The notes: generated by a model not told the origin, from the letters alone. DNA of 64,000 nt from Cyanobacterium sp. Dongsha4 (GCF_036345015.1 NZ_CP084098.1:3547326-3611325), one strand, 5' to 3'. Shown: positions 10,593-21,768, numbered from the stretch's first letter. A program made the numbers and translations.

Positions 10593-11669
10593 CTATTCAT
10601 CCATGTCAAAATTATCATTGTCAGAATCAGAATCATCCCCTGAGCTCCCGAAACTGACATTATTAATCTCTAATTCAGCTTTGACTTTTTGTTCAATAGC
10701 TTCGGCAATTTCGAGATTTTCTTCTAAGTATTTGACGGCATTATCTCGACCTTGAGCAATGTTATCACCTTCGTAGCTGTACCAAGCCCCTTTACGGTTA
10801 ACAATGCTAGTTTTTTCCGCTAAGTCTAACAAACAACCAACACGAGAAATACCAGAACCGAAAATAATGTCAAATTCAGCAATGCGAAAAGGTGGGGCAA
10901 CTTTATTTTTCGCAACTTTTACTTTTGCCCGAATTCCGTATTCCCCTTCGCTACCTTTTTTCAAGGTTTGAATACGACGAATATCTAAACGGACAGAAGC
11001 ATAAAATTTTAAAGCTGTACCTCCTGTGGTGACTTCTGGACTGCCATAGCTGATACCGATTTTTTGACGTAGTTGGTTTAAAAAGATTACTGTTGCTCCG
11101 GATTTACCAATATTTCCCGCAACTTTTCTTAATGCCTTACTCATCAAACGAGCTTGTAAGCCCACTTGTAAATCTCCCATTTCTCCTTCTATTTCTGCAC
11201 GAGGTACAAGAGCGGCGACGGAATCAACTACGACAATATCTACGGCAGAACTACGTACTAATTGATCGACAATTTCTAAGGCAGATTCACCGTTGTCAGG
11301 TTGAGCTACAAGTAAATTGTCAATGTCCACTCCTAAAGCGGCAGAGTAAGTAGGATCTAATGCGTGTTCTGCATCTACAAAGGCGGCGATGCCACCAGCT
11401 TTTTGAACTTCTGCGATCGCATGAAGGGCGAGGGTTGTTTTACCTGAACTTTCAGGACCATAGATTTCAATAATACGACCTTTAGGGAAACCACCACCGA
11501 GGGCGAGATCCAAGGTTAAAGCACCGCTAGAGATAGTTTCTACCTTCATTTTTGCGGCATCTCCAAGACGCATTATTGAGCCTTTGCCAAAACTACGCTC
11601 AATCTGATTGAGGACGAGGTTTAATGCTTTTTCCTTATCGGGGTTTTGAGCCATTGTACTTGTAGCCAT
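10593..11669 (-). CDS. recA: recombinase RecA
   Basis: DNA strand-exchange ATPase for recombination and repair. The 358-residue protein contains the Walker [14 protein letters not shown], the Walker B-type [14 protein letters not shown], loop L1/L2 regions and the sequence [20 protein letters not shown]. The C-terminus is a very acidic Ser/Asp tail ([14 protein letters not shown]), as in other cyanobacterial RecA proteins. It is a single gene with no recX downstream. Confidence 0.98.
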   Translation of the reverse strand: MATSTMAQNPDKEKALNLVLNQIERSFGKGSIMRLGDAAKMKVETISSGALTLDLALGGGFPKGRIIEIYGPESSGKTTLALHAIAEVQKAGGIAAFVDAEHALDPTYSAALGVDIDNLLVAQPDNGESALEIVDQLVRSSAVDIVVVDSVAALVPRAEIEGEMGDLQVGLQARLMSKALRKVAGNIGKSGATVIFLNQLRQKIGISYGSPEVTTGGTALKFYASVRLDIRRIQTLKKGSEGEYGIRAKVKVAKNKVAPPFRIAEFDIIFGSGISRVGCLLDLAEKTSIVNRKGAWYSYEGDNIAQGRDNAVKYLEENLEIAEAIEQKVKAELEINNVSFGSSGDDSDSDNDNFDMDE

Positions 11670-12054
11670 AGGTTTTTCTGCTGTCTAACTCTCTCAATGA
11701 TAATGTAATTTTTTTCTCTATGTGACCTTTGTTTCAGTCTAAATATTTTTGAATTTTATTTTATTTGGTACATAGGTATTGTCTCTCTATCTTAGCTTAT
11801 TTTTTCCCAAGCAAAAGATTTTTATAGTTCTTTTTTCGAGTTAGACAATTATATCATTTGAGTTATATGTCATAGTGTTGGGGTATTAGGGTGTTAGGGT
11901 ATTAGGGAGAAACGAGTAACGGGTTAGGAATTAAGAGTTAGAAATTATAGTTATTTCAATTAACTATTAACTATATTAATTATCAACTATTTACCTTTGC
12001 CCCTTGCCCTTTGACCTTTTTTCCTTGCCCTTTGCCCACTCCCTCCGTTAACTA
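11670..12054. repeat. 385-bp intergenic region with G-rich repeat phrases
   Basis: Upstream of recA the first 150 bp are AT-rich and should hold the recA promoter. At 11878-11912 there is a tandem ggtgttagggtattaggg run. From 11980 to 12045 there is a phrase tatttacctttgccccttgc, repeated in near-identical form at 20270-20300. No coding frame is convincing. Confidence 0.5.
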
Positions 12055-12082
12055 AAAAATTTTATGTCGAACAGAGGTTAAG
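12055..12082 (+). repeat. 28-bp IS-end-like repeat, copy 1, at the 3' end of the large kinase gene
   Basis: The string AAAAATTTTATGTCGAACAG and the 8 bases after it match 24 of 28 positions with 16753-16780, in the same orientation. The GTCGAAC...AGGTT core also resembles the CGAACTCAGGT end of the IS relic at 22311-22321. The two copies bracket the 12078-16529 gene, and this copy overlaps its last codons. Confidence 0.5.
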
Positions 12083-15000
12083 TTAATAATTCCCGTATTT
12101 TGAGATTTAATTCTTTTAACCGAATAGGCTTACTCAAATATAAATCTGCCCCTGCTTCTAAACATTTTTGCTCATCTCCTTTCATGGCTAGGGCAGTTAA
12201 AACAACTATTTTACTTTGATGTAAAAGGGGATTTTGACGAATGATTTTAATTAATTCTATGCCCGAAATATTTGGCATTTGAATATCTGTAATGATTAAA
12301 TCGGGATGGTGAGTGTTGAGGATATTTAAGGCTTCTTCTCCGCTATTGGCACAGAGAATAGAAAATCCGTTGGCTTCTAAATAACTGGAAGTGGTGAGCA
12401 GATTAGGGCAATTATCATCTACTAATAAAATTGATATTTGTTGATTCTTTTCTGCTTGAGGGTTTTTTGGGGGCAAATCTTTTGATTTTTGTGGGGACAT
12501 ATCTGTATTTTGTTGATCTAGCTCGTAGGGAAAATCTACCATAAAGCAACTACCAACCCCTAACTCACTTGTTAATTCTACTTTTCCGCCATGTAAGTCG
12601 AGAATCTGTTTTACTAAGACTAATCCTAAGCCTGTACCCTCAAATTGACGATTTAGTGAAGCGTCTAATTGTACAAAAGACTGAAATAGTTTGCTGATGT
12701 CTTCTTTTTTGATACCAATACCTGTATCCGTAATGGCAAAACGTAAATAGTTTTTCGTTATCTCCTGATTTTCTTCTGAAACTCGTGACACTTTAAGGCT
12801 AACTTTTCCCCCTTCTGGAGTGAATTTGACGGCGTTATTCAATAGATTAATTAAAACTTGCCCTGTACGTCTTTCATCTGCCATCAATTTATTTAGATTG
12901 TCAGGAATTTGGCTAGTAATTTTGATATTTTTTTTCAAGGCTTGTTGTCTTACGAAAGATAAACTGTAAGAGCATATTTCTTTGATACTGAGGGGTTTAA
13001 TGTCTAGTTCTAGTCGATTGGATTCGATTTTAGCAAGATCGAGAATATCATTAATTAGAGAAAGCAAATGAGAACCTGCGGTTTCAATGGTTTTTAGTGC
13101 TTTGTTTTGTCGAGGGTTGATCTCACCATATACTTGATCTTGCAAAATTTCTGTCATGCCTAAAATAGCATTAAGAGGTGTTCGCAATTCGTGACTCATA
13201 TTTGCGAGAAATTCACTTTTAGATCTATTGGCTATTTCTGCTTTTTCCATCGCTATTTGCAGTTGTTGGTTTTTTTGACATAATTCTTCTTGGGCTTTTT
13301 TCTCTTGTGTTATGTCGCTATTAATCCCTACTAGAGTAACGGGGTTTCCTTCACTATCTCTTTGTATTTGTGCGATCGCATTTATCCAACGAATTTCTCC
13401 ATCAGGGCGAAGAATACGGAACTTAGCCACAAAATCCTGTTCTTCTTTCACCACTAAAGCAAATGTATCTTCTACAAAAGAAATATCTTCATGATAAACA
13501 CAAGCAATAAAATCAGCATAAGTGAGGTAAGACTGTGCCTCATCCATGCCAAAAATTTCATACATTTGTTGATCCCATTGCAAACTTAAACTTTTAAGGT
13601 CTAACTCCCAAATGCCATACGCTCCAGCTTTTAGAGCCACACGAAGGCGATGGGTTAAATCTTTTAATTGATTTTCCGCTTTCAAACGAGCAGTAATATC
13701 TTGAGTAATACCTAAAATCCCTATTAATCGCCCTTCCAGATTTCGCAGGGGAACTTTACTGGTTTCCAAGCAAATATTGGTGTTGTTATCAAGAGAAACA
13801 TTTTGTAATTTTAATAACAGACTATCTCCAGAGCCAATCACCTTTAAGTCTTCTTCTTGAATCTTTTGAACAGTAATTTCATCCCATGGTAAATCTGCAT
13901 CTGTGTTACCAATTATAGTTTCAGGATTATCAATACCTAAAATTTTTGATGCCGTCGAATTCATTCCTCGATAAACTAACTGATTATCTTTCCAAAAAAC
14001 CCCAATGGGTAAGGTTTTTAAGATGGTTTCTAACAAGTTTCTCGACTCTTGTAGAGCTTTTTCTGTCTTAATTCTATCTGTAATATCTGCGGACATTCCA
14101 CAAATGCCGTAGATTTCTCCAGCTAAATTGCGAAGAACAAACTTATCCGATAAAAAATATCGTTTTTCACCGTTATATAAAATGGTTTCCTCAAATTGTT
14201 GAGCCTCACCAGATTCAATTAATTGTTGATCATTTAATGTAATTTCACGGGCAATATCTGGCTCGAAAATTTCTTCATTGGTTTTACCCGCAATATTTTC
14301 AGGATTCCAATTAAAAAGATCTAAAAAGGCTTGATTAGCTAAAGTATGCTTTCCTTGTAAATCTTTAACATAAATAACAGAGGGGGAAAAATTGAGGATT
14401 GCCTGTAGTTTTGCTTCACTTTCAAGGACTCTTTGTTCTATCAGTTTTCTTTTTGTAATGTCAGTAAAATGCCCAATTATTTCCAAAGGTTCACCCTTAC
14501 TATCTTGGATAACAATTAATTCGTCTGCAATCCAAACATAGTGACCATCCCTATGGCGCAAACGATATTCATGGGTCATAAAATTGGCAATAAATAACTG
14601 TTCGATATTGGCAAAAACTCTCTGCTTATCTTCTGGATGGAGTAAATCTAGCCAAAGAGCGGGATGTCGAGCAAAATCAAGGGGAGTATATCCTAAAACT
14701 TGAGAGACTCTTTCACTGATAAAAGTACATTGATAATCATCGTGAGGTTGAGTGCTATAAATAACAGTAGGACAAGAGTTTAAAAGATAATCAAAACGTT
14801 TTTTCAAGGCAATAATTTTGTGTTCTGCTTGTTTGCGTTCACTAATATCAATAATTGTGCTACGACTGCGAAAATAATTACCATTATTATCAGTGATTAT
14901 TCTAGTGTTAATTGAAACAGGCAAGATAGTACCATCTTTTGCAACCATTTCTAATTCTGAATCTTTGATATGTTTCAGCCATCCTTTTTGTAGCATTAGA

Positions 15001-16529
15001 GGAAACATACTTTCAAAAATACGGCGACTTTTTTCACTTAGAAAGGAGATAAAAGGTTTTCCTATTATTTCCTCTCGACTATAACCAAGCCATTTTAATT
15101 CTGTATCGTTAACTCGGATAAATTTTCCTTCTCGATCAAGGGAATGATAACCGCAGGGGGCATTATTATAAAGATCTTCAATCTCTGCATTGGTTCGGGC
15201 TTTTTCTGCTTCTTGTCTTTTTCTTTCTGATATATCGGTAAAATAGCCTACCACTTCCACAGGATTACCAAAATCATCCTTAATCAACACTAATTCATCT
15301 CTGACCCAAATATAATAACCATCTCGGTGACGTAGGCGATATTCTCGTTGGAGAAATCCATATTCAAATAAATCGGTAATTTCTGCAAAGACTCTTGAAG
15401 CATCTTGGGGATTAATATTTTCTTGCCAAAAATCTTTTTTTTCTAATAAATCTTCTGGAGAATAACCCAATAAATTTTCTACACCCTGACTAACATAAGT
15501 ATATTGATAATTTTCTTGAATGTGTGAACTATAAATTGTGGCAGGAGTTTTGTTTAAGATAAAGTTGAGACGTTCTTTTAGTCTTTGATTTTCTAATTCT
15601 ATTTGTTTTTTCTGGGTAATATCTTTTGATACTCCCAATAAGCCGATAATTTCACCCTGTGAATCTTTGACTACAGATAAGCGCAATTCCACATGAACAA
15701 CGTTACCATTTTTGTGGCGACAGGGCAGTTCTAGCTGATAATTTCCTTTGTCTAGTAAAAGGGGAATTATATCTTTTGTTGGTGTTTCTGAGTCATAATA
15801 AATGATACCTACTGGTTGACCTATAGCTTCTTGTTTACTGTAGCCGTAAACTTCTTCAGCTCGATGATTCCAGTCGGTGATAATACCGTTGATATTTGTT
15901 GCAATTAAGATATTATCAGTATCTCGCAGAATATTCTCTTGATATTTTTGAGATATATCGTCACTAGGATCAAAGGGTTTTTTTAAGGATATTTCAGAGG
16001 AGTGCGATCGCCTCTTTTCCATAGTTCGCTTAATTTCTGTGGCTACTTGCTCAGGGGATTGGGAAGGATCAAAAATAATTCCTCCCGCACTTTTAAGGAT
16101 TTGTAGTCCCCTTTTTCCGTCCTCAGCTTGGGATGATAGTTTGAGGGCAAAGGTGTTATTAGCTTGTTCTTGGGCGAAAGAATCGAGGAGAATATCATTA
16201 GGAAAATTAAAGGGAAGTGCGATCGTATCTTCTGCATTAAGTCTTTTTAAAACCCCCTCTTTAACTATCCATTTATCATTTTCTGGCAGTAAATAGATAT
16301 GATTTGCTTCAATTGTATGATAGCCTTTTGGCTTGATTAATTTATAATTAGTGCATTCAAAGAAAGAATCTAAATCATTAATATTACTAGGTGAACATAA
16401 AAGAGAATGATGTGGCGTAACAATTATGCAAATATTTTGAGCCGAAGATAGACTAATCAATAACTCTCTGAAATATTTTTTGGTATCTAACGAAATATCG
16501 AGAATAGCAAAAAAAAATCGCTCCATCAT
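12078..16529 (-). CDS. hybrid histidine kinase with degenerate CheB-like head and seven PAS domains
   Basis: A 1483-residue cytoplasmic sensor kinase with no membrane segment. Order: degenerate CheB-methylesterase-like region (about 1-175; NHIYLLPENDKWIVKEG and AEDGKRGLQILKSAGGIIF align with CheB blocks); seven PAS/PAC units (about 190-310, 325-440, 450-565, 575-695, 705-820, 825-945, 950-1070); HisKA with the phospho-accepting H in FLANMSHELRTPLNAILG; HATPase with TDTGIGI and GTGLGL; receiver (about 1355-1480) with phospho-Asp in LIITDIQMPNISG. CheB-CheR-PAS kinases usually keep a CheR domain, but none is present here. The ligand is unknown. The gene stands alone. Confidence 0.9.
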   Translation of the reverse strand: MMERFFFAILDISLDTKKYFRELLISLSSAQNICIIVTPHHSLLCSPSNINDLDSFFECTNYKLIKPKGYHTIEANHIYLLPENDKWIVKEGVLKRLNAEDTIALPFNFPNDILLDSFAQEQANNTFALKLSSQAEDGKRGLQILKSAGGIIFDPSQSPEQVATEIKRTMEKRRSHSSEISLKKPFDPSDDISQKYQENILRDTDNILIATNINGIITDWNHRAEEVYGYSKQEAIGQPVGIIYYDSETPTKDIIPLLLDKGNYQLELPCRHKNGNVVHVELRLSVVKDSQGEIIGLLGVSKDITQKKQIELENQRLKERLNFILNKTPATIYSSHIQENYQYTYVSQGVENLLGYSPEDLLEKKDFWQENINPQDASRVFAEITDLFEYGFLQREYRLRHRDGYYIWVRDELVLIKDDFGNPVEVVGYFTDISERKRQEAEKARTNAEIEDLYNNAPCGYHSLDREGKFIRVNDTELKWLGYSREEIIGKPFISFLSEKSRRIFESMFPLMLQKGWLKHIKDSELEMVAKDGTILPVSINTRIITDNNGNYFRSRSTIIDISERKQAEHKIIALKKRFDYLLNSCPTVIYSTQPHDDYQCTFISERVSQVLGYTPLDFARHPALWLDLLHPEDKQRVFANIEQLFIANFMTHEYRLRHRDGHYVWIADELIVIQDSKGEPLEIIGHFTDITKRKLIEQRVLESEAKLQAILNFSPSVIYVKDLQGKHTLANQAFLDLFNWNPENIAGKTNEEIFEPDIAREITLNDQQLIESGEAQQFEETILYNGEKRYFLSDKFVLRNLAGEIYGICGMSADITDRIKTEKALQESRNLLETILKTLPIGVFWKDNQLVYRGMNSTASKILGIDNPETIIGNTDADLPWDEITVQKIQEEDLKVIGSGDSLLLKLQNVSLDNNTNICLETSKVPLRNLEGRLIGILGITQDITARLKAENQLKDLTHRLRVALKAGAYGIWELDLKSLSLQWDQQMYEIFGMDEAQSYLTYADFIACVYHEDISFVEDTFALVVKEEQDFVAKFRILRPDGEIRWINAIAQIQRDSEGNPVTLVGINSDITQEKKAQEELCQKNQQLQIAMEKAEIANRSKSEFLANMSHELRTPLNAILGMTEILQDQVYGEINPRQNKALKTIETAGSHLLSLINDILDLAKIESNRLELDIKPLSIKEICSYSLSFVRQQALKKNIKITSQIPDNLNKLMADERRTGQVLINLLNNAVKFTPEGGKVSLKVSRVSEENQEITKNYLRFAITDTGIGIKKEDISKLFQSFVQLDASLNRQFEGTGLGLVLVKQILDLHGGKVELTSELGVGSCFMVDFPYELDQQNTDMSPQKSKDLPPKNPQAEKNQQISILLVDDNCPNLLTTSSYLEANGFSILCANSGEEALNILNTHHPDLIITDIQMPNISGIELIKIIRQNPLLHQSKIVVLTALAMKGDEQKCLEAGADLYLSKPIRLKELNLKIRELLT

Positions 16530-16956
16530 TACCTTTCATCTCCATGATTTTTTTGATGGATTATTATTATCTTATTTTATAGTATGTTCTTGGTTAAGGG
16601 TGGAAAATTAAAGATTTATAAATAGAATTAGCAAAATTAAGAATAAAATAGTTGCCTTAATAATTTATTCAAGTTTTTCTCAGTTAATTTAACCATTAAA
16701 ATAGTCAATATTCTTTAAACTTTGTCCTCTTTTCTCTTTCTTAGTACAACCCAAAAATTTTATCCTGAACAGAGTTTAAGATATACAGGCTTTAGTTCTG
16801 AGTCTTTTTCATGTAAGATTAACAATAAGTTGATAGTGACTATTGACTCAATTCTATCGAAATAAAAATGTTGATGTGTGGAAAAGTTGACATCATCATT
16901 GATTTAAGACAAACTTTACTTTAATTTCATAAAATCAGGAGTATATTAAGGATTAA
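16530..16956. other. 427-bp region between divergent kinase and petH genes
   Basis: This AT-rich stretch includes the second 28-bp IS-end-like repeat (16753-16780) and the petH leader. A good Shine-Dalgarno (AAGGA at 16947-16951) precedes the petH ATG. No clear NtcA site (GTA-N8-TAC) was found by eye, and no other gene. Confidence 0.4.
16753..16780 (+). repeat. 28-bp IS-end-like repeat, copy 2
   Basis: AAAAATTTTATCCTGAACAG plus 8 more bases is a direct, 24/28-identical copy of 12055-12082 about 4.7 kb away. The kinase gene lies between the two copies. Confidence 0.5.
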
Positions 16957-18165
<1,209 letters not shown>

Positions 18166-18585
18166 ATTGTAGCTCAGTCTTAATGGTTTAGATATTAGGG
18201 TATTGGGGTATTGGGGTGTTAGGTGTCAGGTTTCAGGTATTGGAGTTTTACCTGAGTTCGGAGTTCGGAGTTCGAAGTTCGGAGTTAAAAGTAATAATTA
18301 TTGACAAAAAAGCTGAATAAATTGATTTTAAATGAGTTTTTCCTAAATTTAATAATTTTTTATTCCAAAATTGGCTCGATGATAACTCTCAACCCTTTAT
18401 TTTTCGATACTTTTTTCATCGAACTCAGGTGAGTTTTAGGGGGAAATTTCTTTTTTATCTTAACTCCGAACACAAATTGATTGCCCTTTGCTCCTTGCCC
18501 TTTTGAAATCTATTGATTTGAAGCTGTAAGTACAAGATGCGAGTATAATATTGTTTGACAAGTTGTACAGTAAATATTATAGATA
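18166..18585. other. 420-bp intergenic region with repeats and a MITE
   Basis: After petH there is a G-rich phrase (ttggggtattggggtgttag, with caggtttcagg) at 18190-18240. Then comes the 181-bp MITE-like element (18250-18430), its right flank, and the purH leader. No gene is visible. Confidence 0.6.
18243..18437. mobile_element. MITE-like element with 11-bp inverted ends and 7-bp direct flanks
   Basis: ACCTGAGTTCG at 18250-18260 and its exact reverse complement CGAACTCAGGT at 18420-18430 bound a 181-bp AT-rich non-coding segment. GAGTTTT stands directly outside both ends (18243-18249 and 18431-18437), as a 7-bp target-site duplication would. Inside the left end the heptamer GAGTTCG is repeated about five times (18254-18288, last units degenerate). 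The same 11-mer lies at 22311-22321 beside a transposase relic, which suggests cross-mobilisation by that IS family. Confidence 0.65.
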
Positions 18586-20124
18586 ATGAAAGGTTTAGCC
18601 TTATTAAGTGTTTCTGATAAAAGTGGTATTGTTGAGTTAGGCAAAAAATTAGTAGAAGAGTTTGATTTTCAAATTGTCAGTAGTGGCGGGACAGCAAAAA
18701 CTTTACAATCTGCTGGAATTCCTGTAACTAAGGTGAGTGACTATACTGGAGCTCCAGAAATTTTGGGAGGAAGAGTAAAAACTTTACATCCTCGTATTCA
18801 CGGTGGTATTTTGGCTAATTTAGATTTGGAATCTCATCAGGAGGATTTAGAGGCTAATAATATTACTGCTTTTGATGTAGTGGTTGTTAATTTATATCCT
18901 TTTGAAAAAACTGTTGCTCAAGATAATTGTACTTTAGCAGATGCGATCGAACAAATCGATATAGGGGGTCCTGCTATGGTACGAGCCAGTGCAAAAAATT
19001 ATCATCATGTTACTATTTTGAGTAATCCTGCTAGTTATGATGAATACTTGCAACAGTTAAGGGATAATAATGGTAAAACTACCCTTGAGTTTAGGCAAAA
19101 AAGAGCTATGGAAGCCTTTGCCATGACTGCGGCTTATGATCAGGCAATTTGTCGCTATTTTGCCCAAGTTAACCCAGAATCAGCAAATTATTATGGTATT
19201 GGTGGAAATAAAATTGCAACCCTTCGCTATGGAGAAAATCCTCATCAAAAAGCCAGTTGGTATCAAAGTGGAAATGAAGCAACAGGATGGGCTAGTGCGC
19301 AACAATTACAGGGTAAGGAATTAAGTTATAACAATCTTGTGGATTTAGAGGCGGCGAGGAGAATTGTTTGTGAGTTTCCTTCTGATACTCCTGCGGCAGT
19401 GGTGATTAAGCATACTAACCCTTGTGGTGTAGCAACGGGTGAGACTTTGGCGACTGCTTATAATAAAGCCTATAATGCTGACTCTGTTTCTGCTTTTGGG
19501 GGAATTGTGGCTTTAAATCAACCTATTGATGCTCCCACAGCAACGGCAATGAGTAAAATCTTTTTAGAATGTATTGTTGCTCCTGATTGCACTGATGAAG
19601 CTAAGGCGATTTTAGGGAAAAAATCTAATTTGCGAGTATTACTACTATCTGATTTAAACTCTGGTAGTCAGGATAACATAAAAGCGATCGCAGGGGGTTT
19701 TCTGATACAGGAGAATGATTTAAGTATTGAATTACCTGATTCATGGCAGGTGGTGACAGAAAAACAACCCACCCAAGAAGATTTAAAAGAACTATTATTT
19801 GCTTGGAAAGTGGTTAAACACGTTAAATCAAATGCGATCGCAATTACCAAAAATTGTACTACTCTAGGAATTGGAGCGGGGCAAATGAACCGTGTAGGGT
19901 CTGTCAAAATTGCCCTAGAACAGGCTCAGAATGAAGCACAAGGGGCTTATTTAGCTAGTGATGCCTTTTTTCCCTTTGATGACTCTGTTCGCACCTGTGG
20001 TGAAGCTGGAATTAAAGCCATTATTCAGCCCGGAGGTTCTATTCGAGATGAAGATTCCATTAAAGCGGCTAATGAATTAGGTTTAGTGATGGTATTTACA
20101 GGGGTACGCCACTTTTTACATTAA
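18586..20124 (+). CDS. purH: bifunctional AICAR formyltransferase/IMP cyclohydrolase
   Basis: This enzyme performs the last two steps of IMP synthesis. The 512-residue protein starts GLALLSVSDKSGIVELGKKL and has the MGS-like IMP-cyclohydrolase domain (1-190; HPRIHGGIL, NLYPFEKT). The transformylase domain follows, with the catalytic KHTNPCG near 273 and FGGIVALN, ending IIQPGGSIRDEDSIKAAN. Length and all blocks are normal. It appears monocistronic. Confidence 0.97.
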   Translation: MKGLALLSVSDKSGIVELGKKLVEEFDFQIVSSGGTAKTLQSAGIPVTKVSDYTGAPEILGGRVKTLHPRIHGGILANLDLESHQEDLEANNITAFDVVVVNLYPFEKTVAQDNCTLADAIEQIDIGGPAMVRASAKNYHHVTILSNPASYDEYLQQLRDNNGKTTLEFRQKRAMEAFAMTAAYDQAICRYFAQVNPESANYYGIGGNKIATLRYGENPHQKASWYQSGNEATGWASAQQLQGKELSYNNLVDLEAARRIVCEFPSDTPAAVVIKHTNPCGVATGETLATAYNKAYNADSVSAFGGIVALNQPIDAPTATAMSKIFLECIVAPDCTDEAKAILGKKSNLRVLLLSDLNSGSQDNIKAIAGGFLIQENDLSIELPDSWQVVTEKQPTQEDLKELLFAWKVVKHVKSNAIAITKNCTTLGIGAGQMNRVGSVKIALEQAQNEAQGAYLASDAFFPFDDSVRTCGEAGIKAIIQPGGSIRDEDSIKAANELGLVMVFTGVRHFLH

Positions 20125-20129
20125 ACACA

Positions 20130-20300
20130 TTTTATTTGAGTTTGGAGTTAGGAAGGAGGTGTCAGGTTTCAGGTGGTAGAGGTTTAATATATTCAACCCT
20201 TACGGTGTTGGGGTATTAGGATGTTACAGAGAAACAAGTAAAGAGTTAGGAGTTATTAATTATCAACTATTTACCTTTGCCCTTTTTACTTTGCCCTTTA
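20130..20300. repeat. dispersed G-rich phrases downstream of purH
   Basis: The gap holds ggaggtgtcaggtttcaggt, ggtgttggggtattaggatg and tatttacctttgccc in sequence, the same three phrases that recur in other gaps of this window. No gene is present. Confidence 0.5.
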
Positions 20301-20311
20301 AGACTACATAC

Positions 20312-20346
20312 AAAAAAAGTACCCCCTAAAAAATTAGAAGGTACTT
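20312..20346 (-). terminator. rho-independent terminator of psbA
   Basis: On the minus strand AAGTACC pairs with GGTACTT across a 16-nt loop (20317-20346), followed by a run of T. It lies 39 bp past the psbA stop. Confidence 0.8.
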
Positions 20347-20384
20347 GCAGAAATTATGGTATTAGAGAATCAAGTTAGATGAAG

Positions 20385-21452
20385 TTATCCATTGATAATG
20401 GGAGCAGAAATGGGTTCTGCACCAGCTAAATCTAAGGGGAAGTTGTGAACATTACGTTCGTGCATTACTTCGATGCCGATATTAGCGTAATTAATCACAT
20501 CAGCCCAACTTTTAATTACATGACCATTGCTATCAAGGATAGAATGATTAAAATTGAAGCCATTAAGGTTAAAAGCAAAGCAACAAACGGCTAGGGCGGC
20601 AAACCAGATACCAATTACAGGCCAAGCACCGAGGAAAAAGTGTAAGGCTCGACTATTGTTAAAAGAAGCATATTGGAAAATCAATCTGCCAAAATAACCG
20701 TGAGCGGCAACAATATTGTAAGTTTCTTCTTCTTGACCAAATTTGTAACCACTATTTTGAGATTCAGTTTCGGTGGTTTCTCTGACTAAAGAGGAGGTAA
20801 CTAAACTTCCGTGCATAGCAGAAAATAACGCTCCTCCAAATACCCCTGCAACTCCCAACATATGGAAGGGGTGCATCAATACATTGTGTTCAGCTTGAAG
20901 CACAAACATAAAATTAAATGTGCCACTGATACCCAAAGGTAAGCCATCAGAGAAAGAGCCTTGTCCGATAGAGTAAACTAACAATACAGCAGTAGCCGCA
21001 GAAACGGGAGCGGAGTATGCCACACAAATCCAAGGACGCATTCCTAAACGGTAAGATAATTCCCACTGTCTGCCCATATAGCAGTAAATTCCAATGAGGA
21101 AGTGGAAAATAATCAACTGGTAAGGGCCACCATTATATAACCATTCATCAAGAGTTGCGGCTTCCCAAATAGGATAAAAGTGAAGTCCGATCGCATTTGA
21201 ACTAGGTACAACAGAAGCAGTAATAATATTATTACCATATAGTAATGCACCAGCAACAGGTTCACGGATACCATCAATATCCACAGGAGGAGCGGCAATA
21301 AAAGCGATGATAAAACAGGTGGTTGCAGTCAAAAGAGTAGGGATCATTAAAACTCCAAACCAACCGATATATAAGCGATTGTTGGTAGATGTGATCCACA
21401 GACAAAACTGCTCCCAAACAGATAATTGTTGGCGTTGTATGGTTGTTGTCAT
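20385..21452 (-). CDS. psbA: photosystem II protein D1, low-oxygen D1' type
   Basis: Reaction-centre subunit that binds P680, pheophytin, QB and the Mn4CaO5 cluster. The start is placed at ATG 21452 ([16 protein letters not shown]; 355 residues). A further ATG at 21512 coincides with the predicted transcription start and is rejected. Mn ligands are intact (standard numbering D170, E189, H332, E333, H337, D342, A344), as are YZ161 and H190. It carries the three D1' substitutions A80, L158 and A286 (usually G, F, T), plus S162 and L186. Isolated gene with its own promoter and terminator; processed tail [12 protein letters not shown]. Confidence 0.95.
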   Translation of the reverse strand: MTTTIQRQQLSVWEQFCLWITSTNNRLYIGWFGVLMIPTLLTATTCFIIAFIAAPPVDIDGIREPVAGALLYGNNIITASVVPSSNAIGLHFYPIWEAATLDEWLYNGGPYQLIIFHFLIGIYCYMGRQWELSYRLGMRPWICVAYSAPVSAATAVLLVYSIGQGSFSDGLPLGISGTFNFMFVLQAEHNVLMHPFHMLGVAGVFGGALFSAMHGSLVTSSLVRETTETESQNSGYKFGQEEETYNIVAAHGYFGRLIFQYASFNNSRALHFFLGAWPVIGIWFAALAVCCFAFNLNGFNFNHSILDSNGHVIKSWADVINYANIGIEVMHERNVHNFPLDLAGAEPISAPIING

Positions 21453-21518
21453 GTGCTTATGATTTCTTATTTGATTGTCTAGGTACAAATTAGATGATTT
21501 ATTTATCACCATGTTTTT

Positions 21519-21547
21519 ATATTACTAAATAGCGATATGGTTGTCAA
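21519..21547 (-). promoter_or_regulatory. psbA promoter
   Basis: Reading the minus strand, TTGACA (21547-21542) and TAATAT (21524-21519) are separated by 17 bp. Initiation would fall near 21512, giving a leader of about 60 nt before the ATG at 21452. Confidence 0.75.
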
Positions 21548-21768
21548 GTGAAGAGGGGATTTTTTTAAGAAACGTTTGTACTGTAACAAATGAAATTTAC
21601 TTAATCTGATTGATTAATCAATTTAGTTGATGTAGGTAGCTACAATTAGTTTAGAATTAGAATCATAATATTAATCTTTAATCGAATTAGTTAATGGGGA
21701 ATAATTATTTTTTGTTTGATTTGAGTTAATATTTTTATCTAACTGATAATTCCAAAAACCCTGAAAAG
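21548..21768. other. AT-rich region upstream of psbA
   Basis: Between the psbA promoter and the transposase relic there is an AT-rich stretch with a small inverted repeat (TTGATTAATCAA at 21609-21620). It may contain upstream control sites for psbA. No coding frame or repeat matching other loci is visible. Confidence 0.35.

Noticed and set aside
11093-11353. An 86-codon plus-strand frame inside recA
   Set aside because: It is fully antisense to a strongly conserved gene and has no family features.
20385-21452. A rogue or chlorophyll-f-synthase-type D1
   Set aside because: All Mn ligands (D170, E189, H332, E333, H337, D342, A344) and YZ/H190 are present. Those types lack several of them.
21453-21512. 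A longer D1 start at ATG 21512 adding 20 residues
   Set aside because: The start would sit at the predicted transcription start, and the extra residues are unlike any D1 N-terminus. MTTT at 21452 matches the family.
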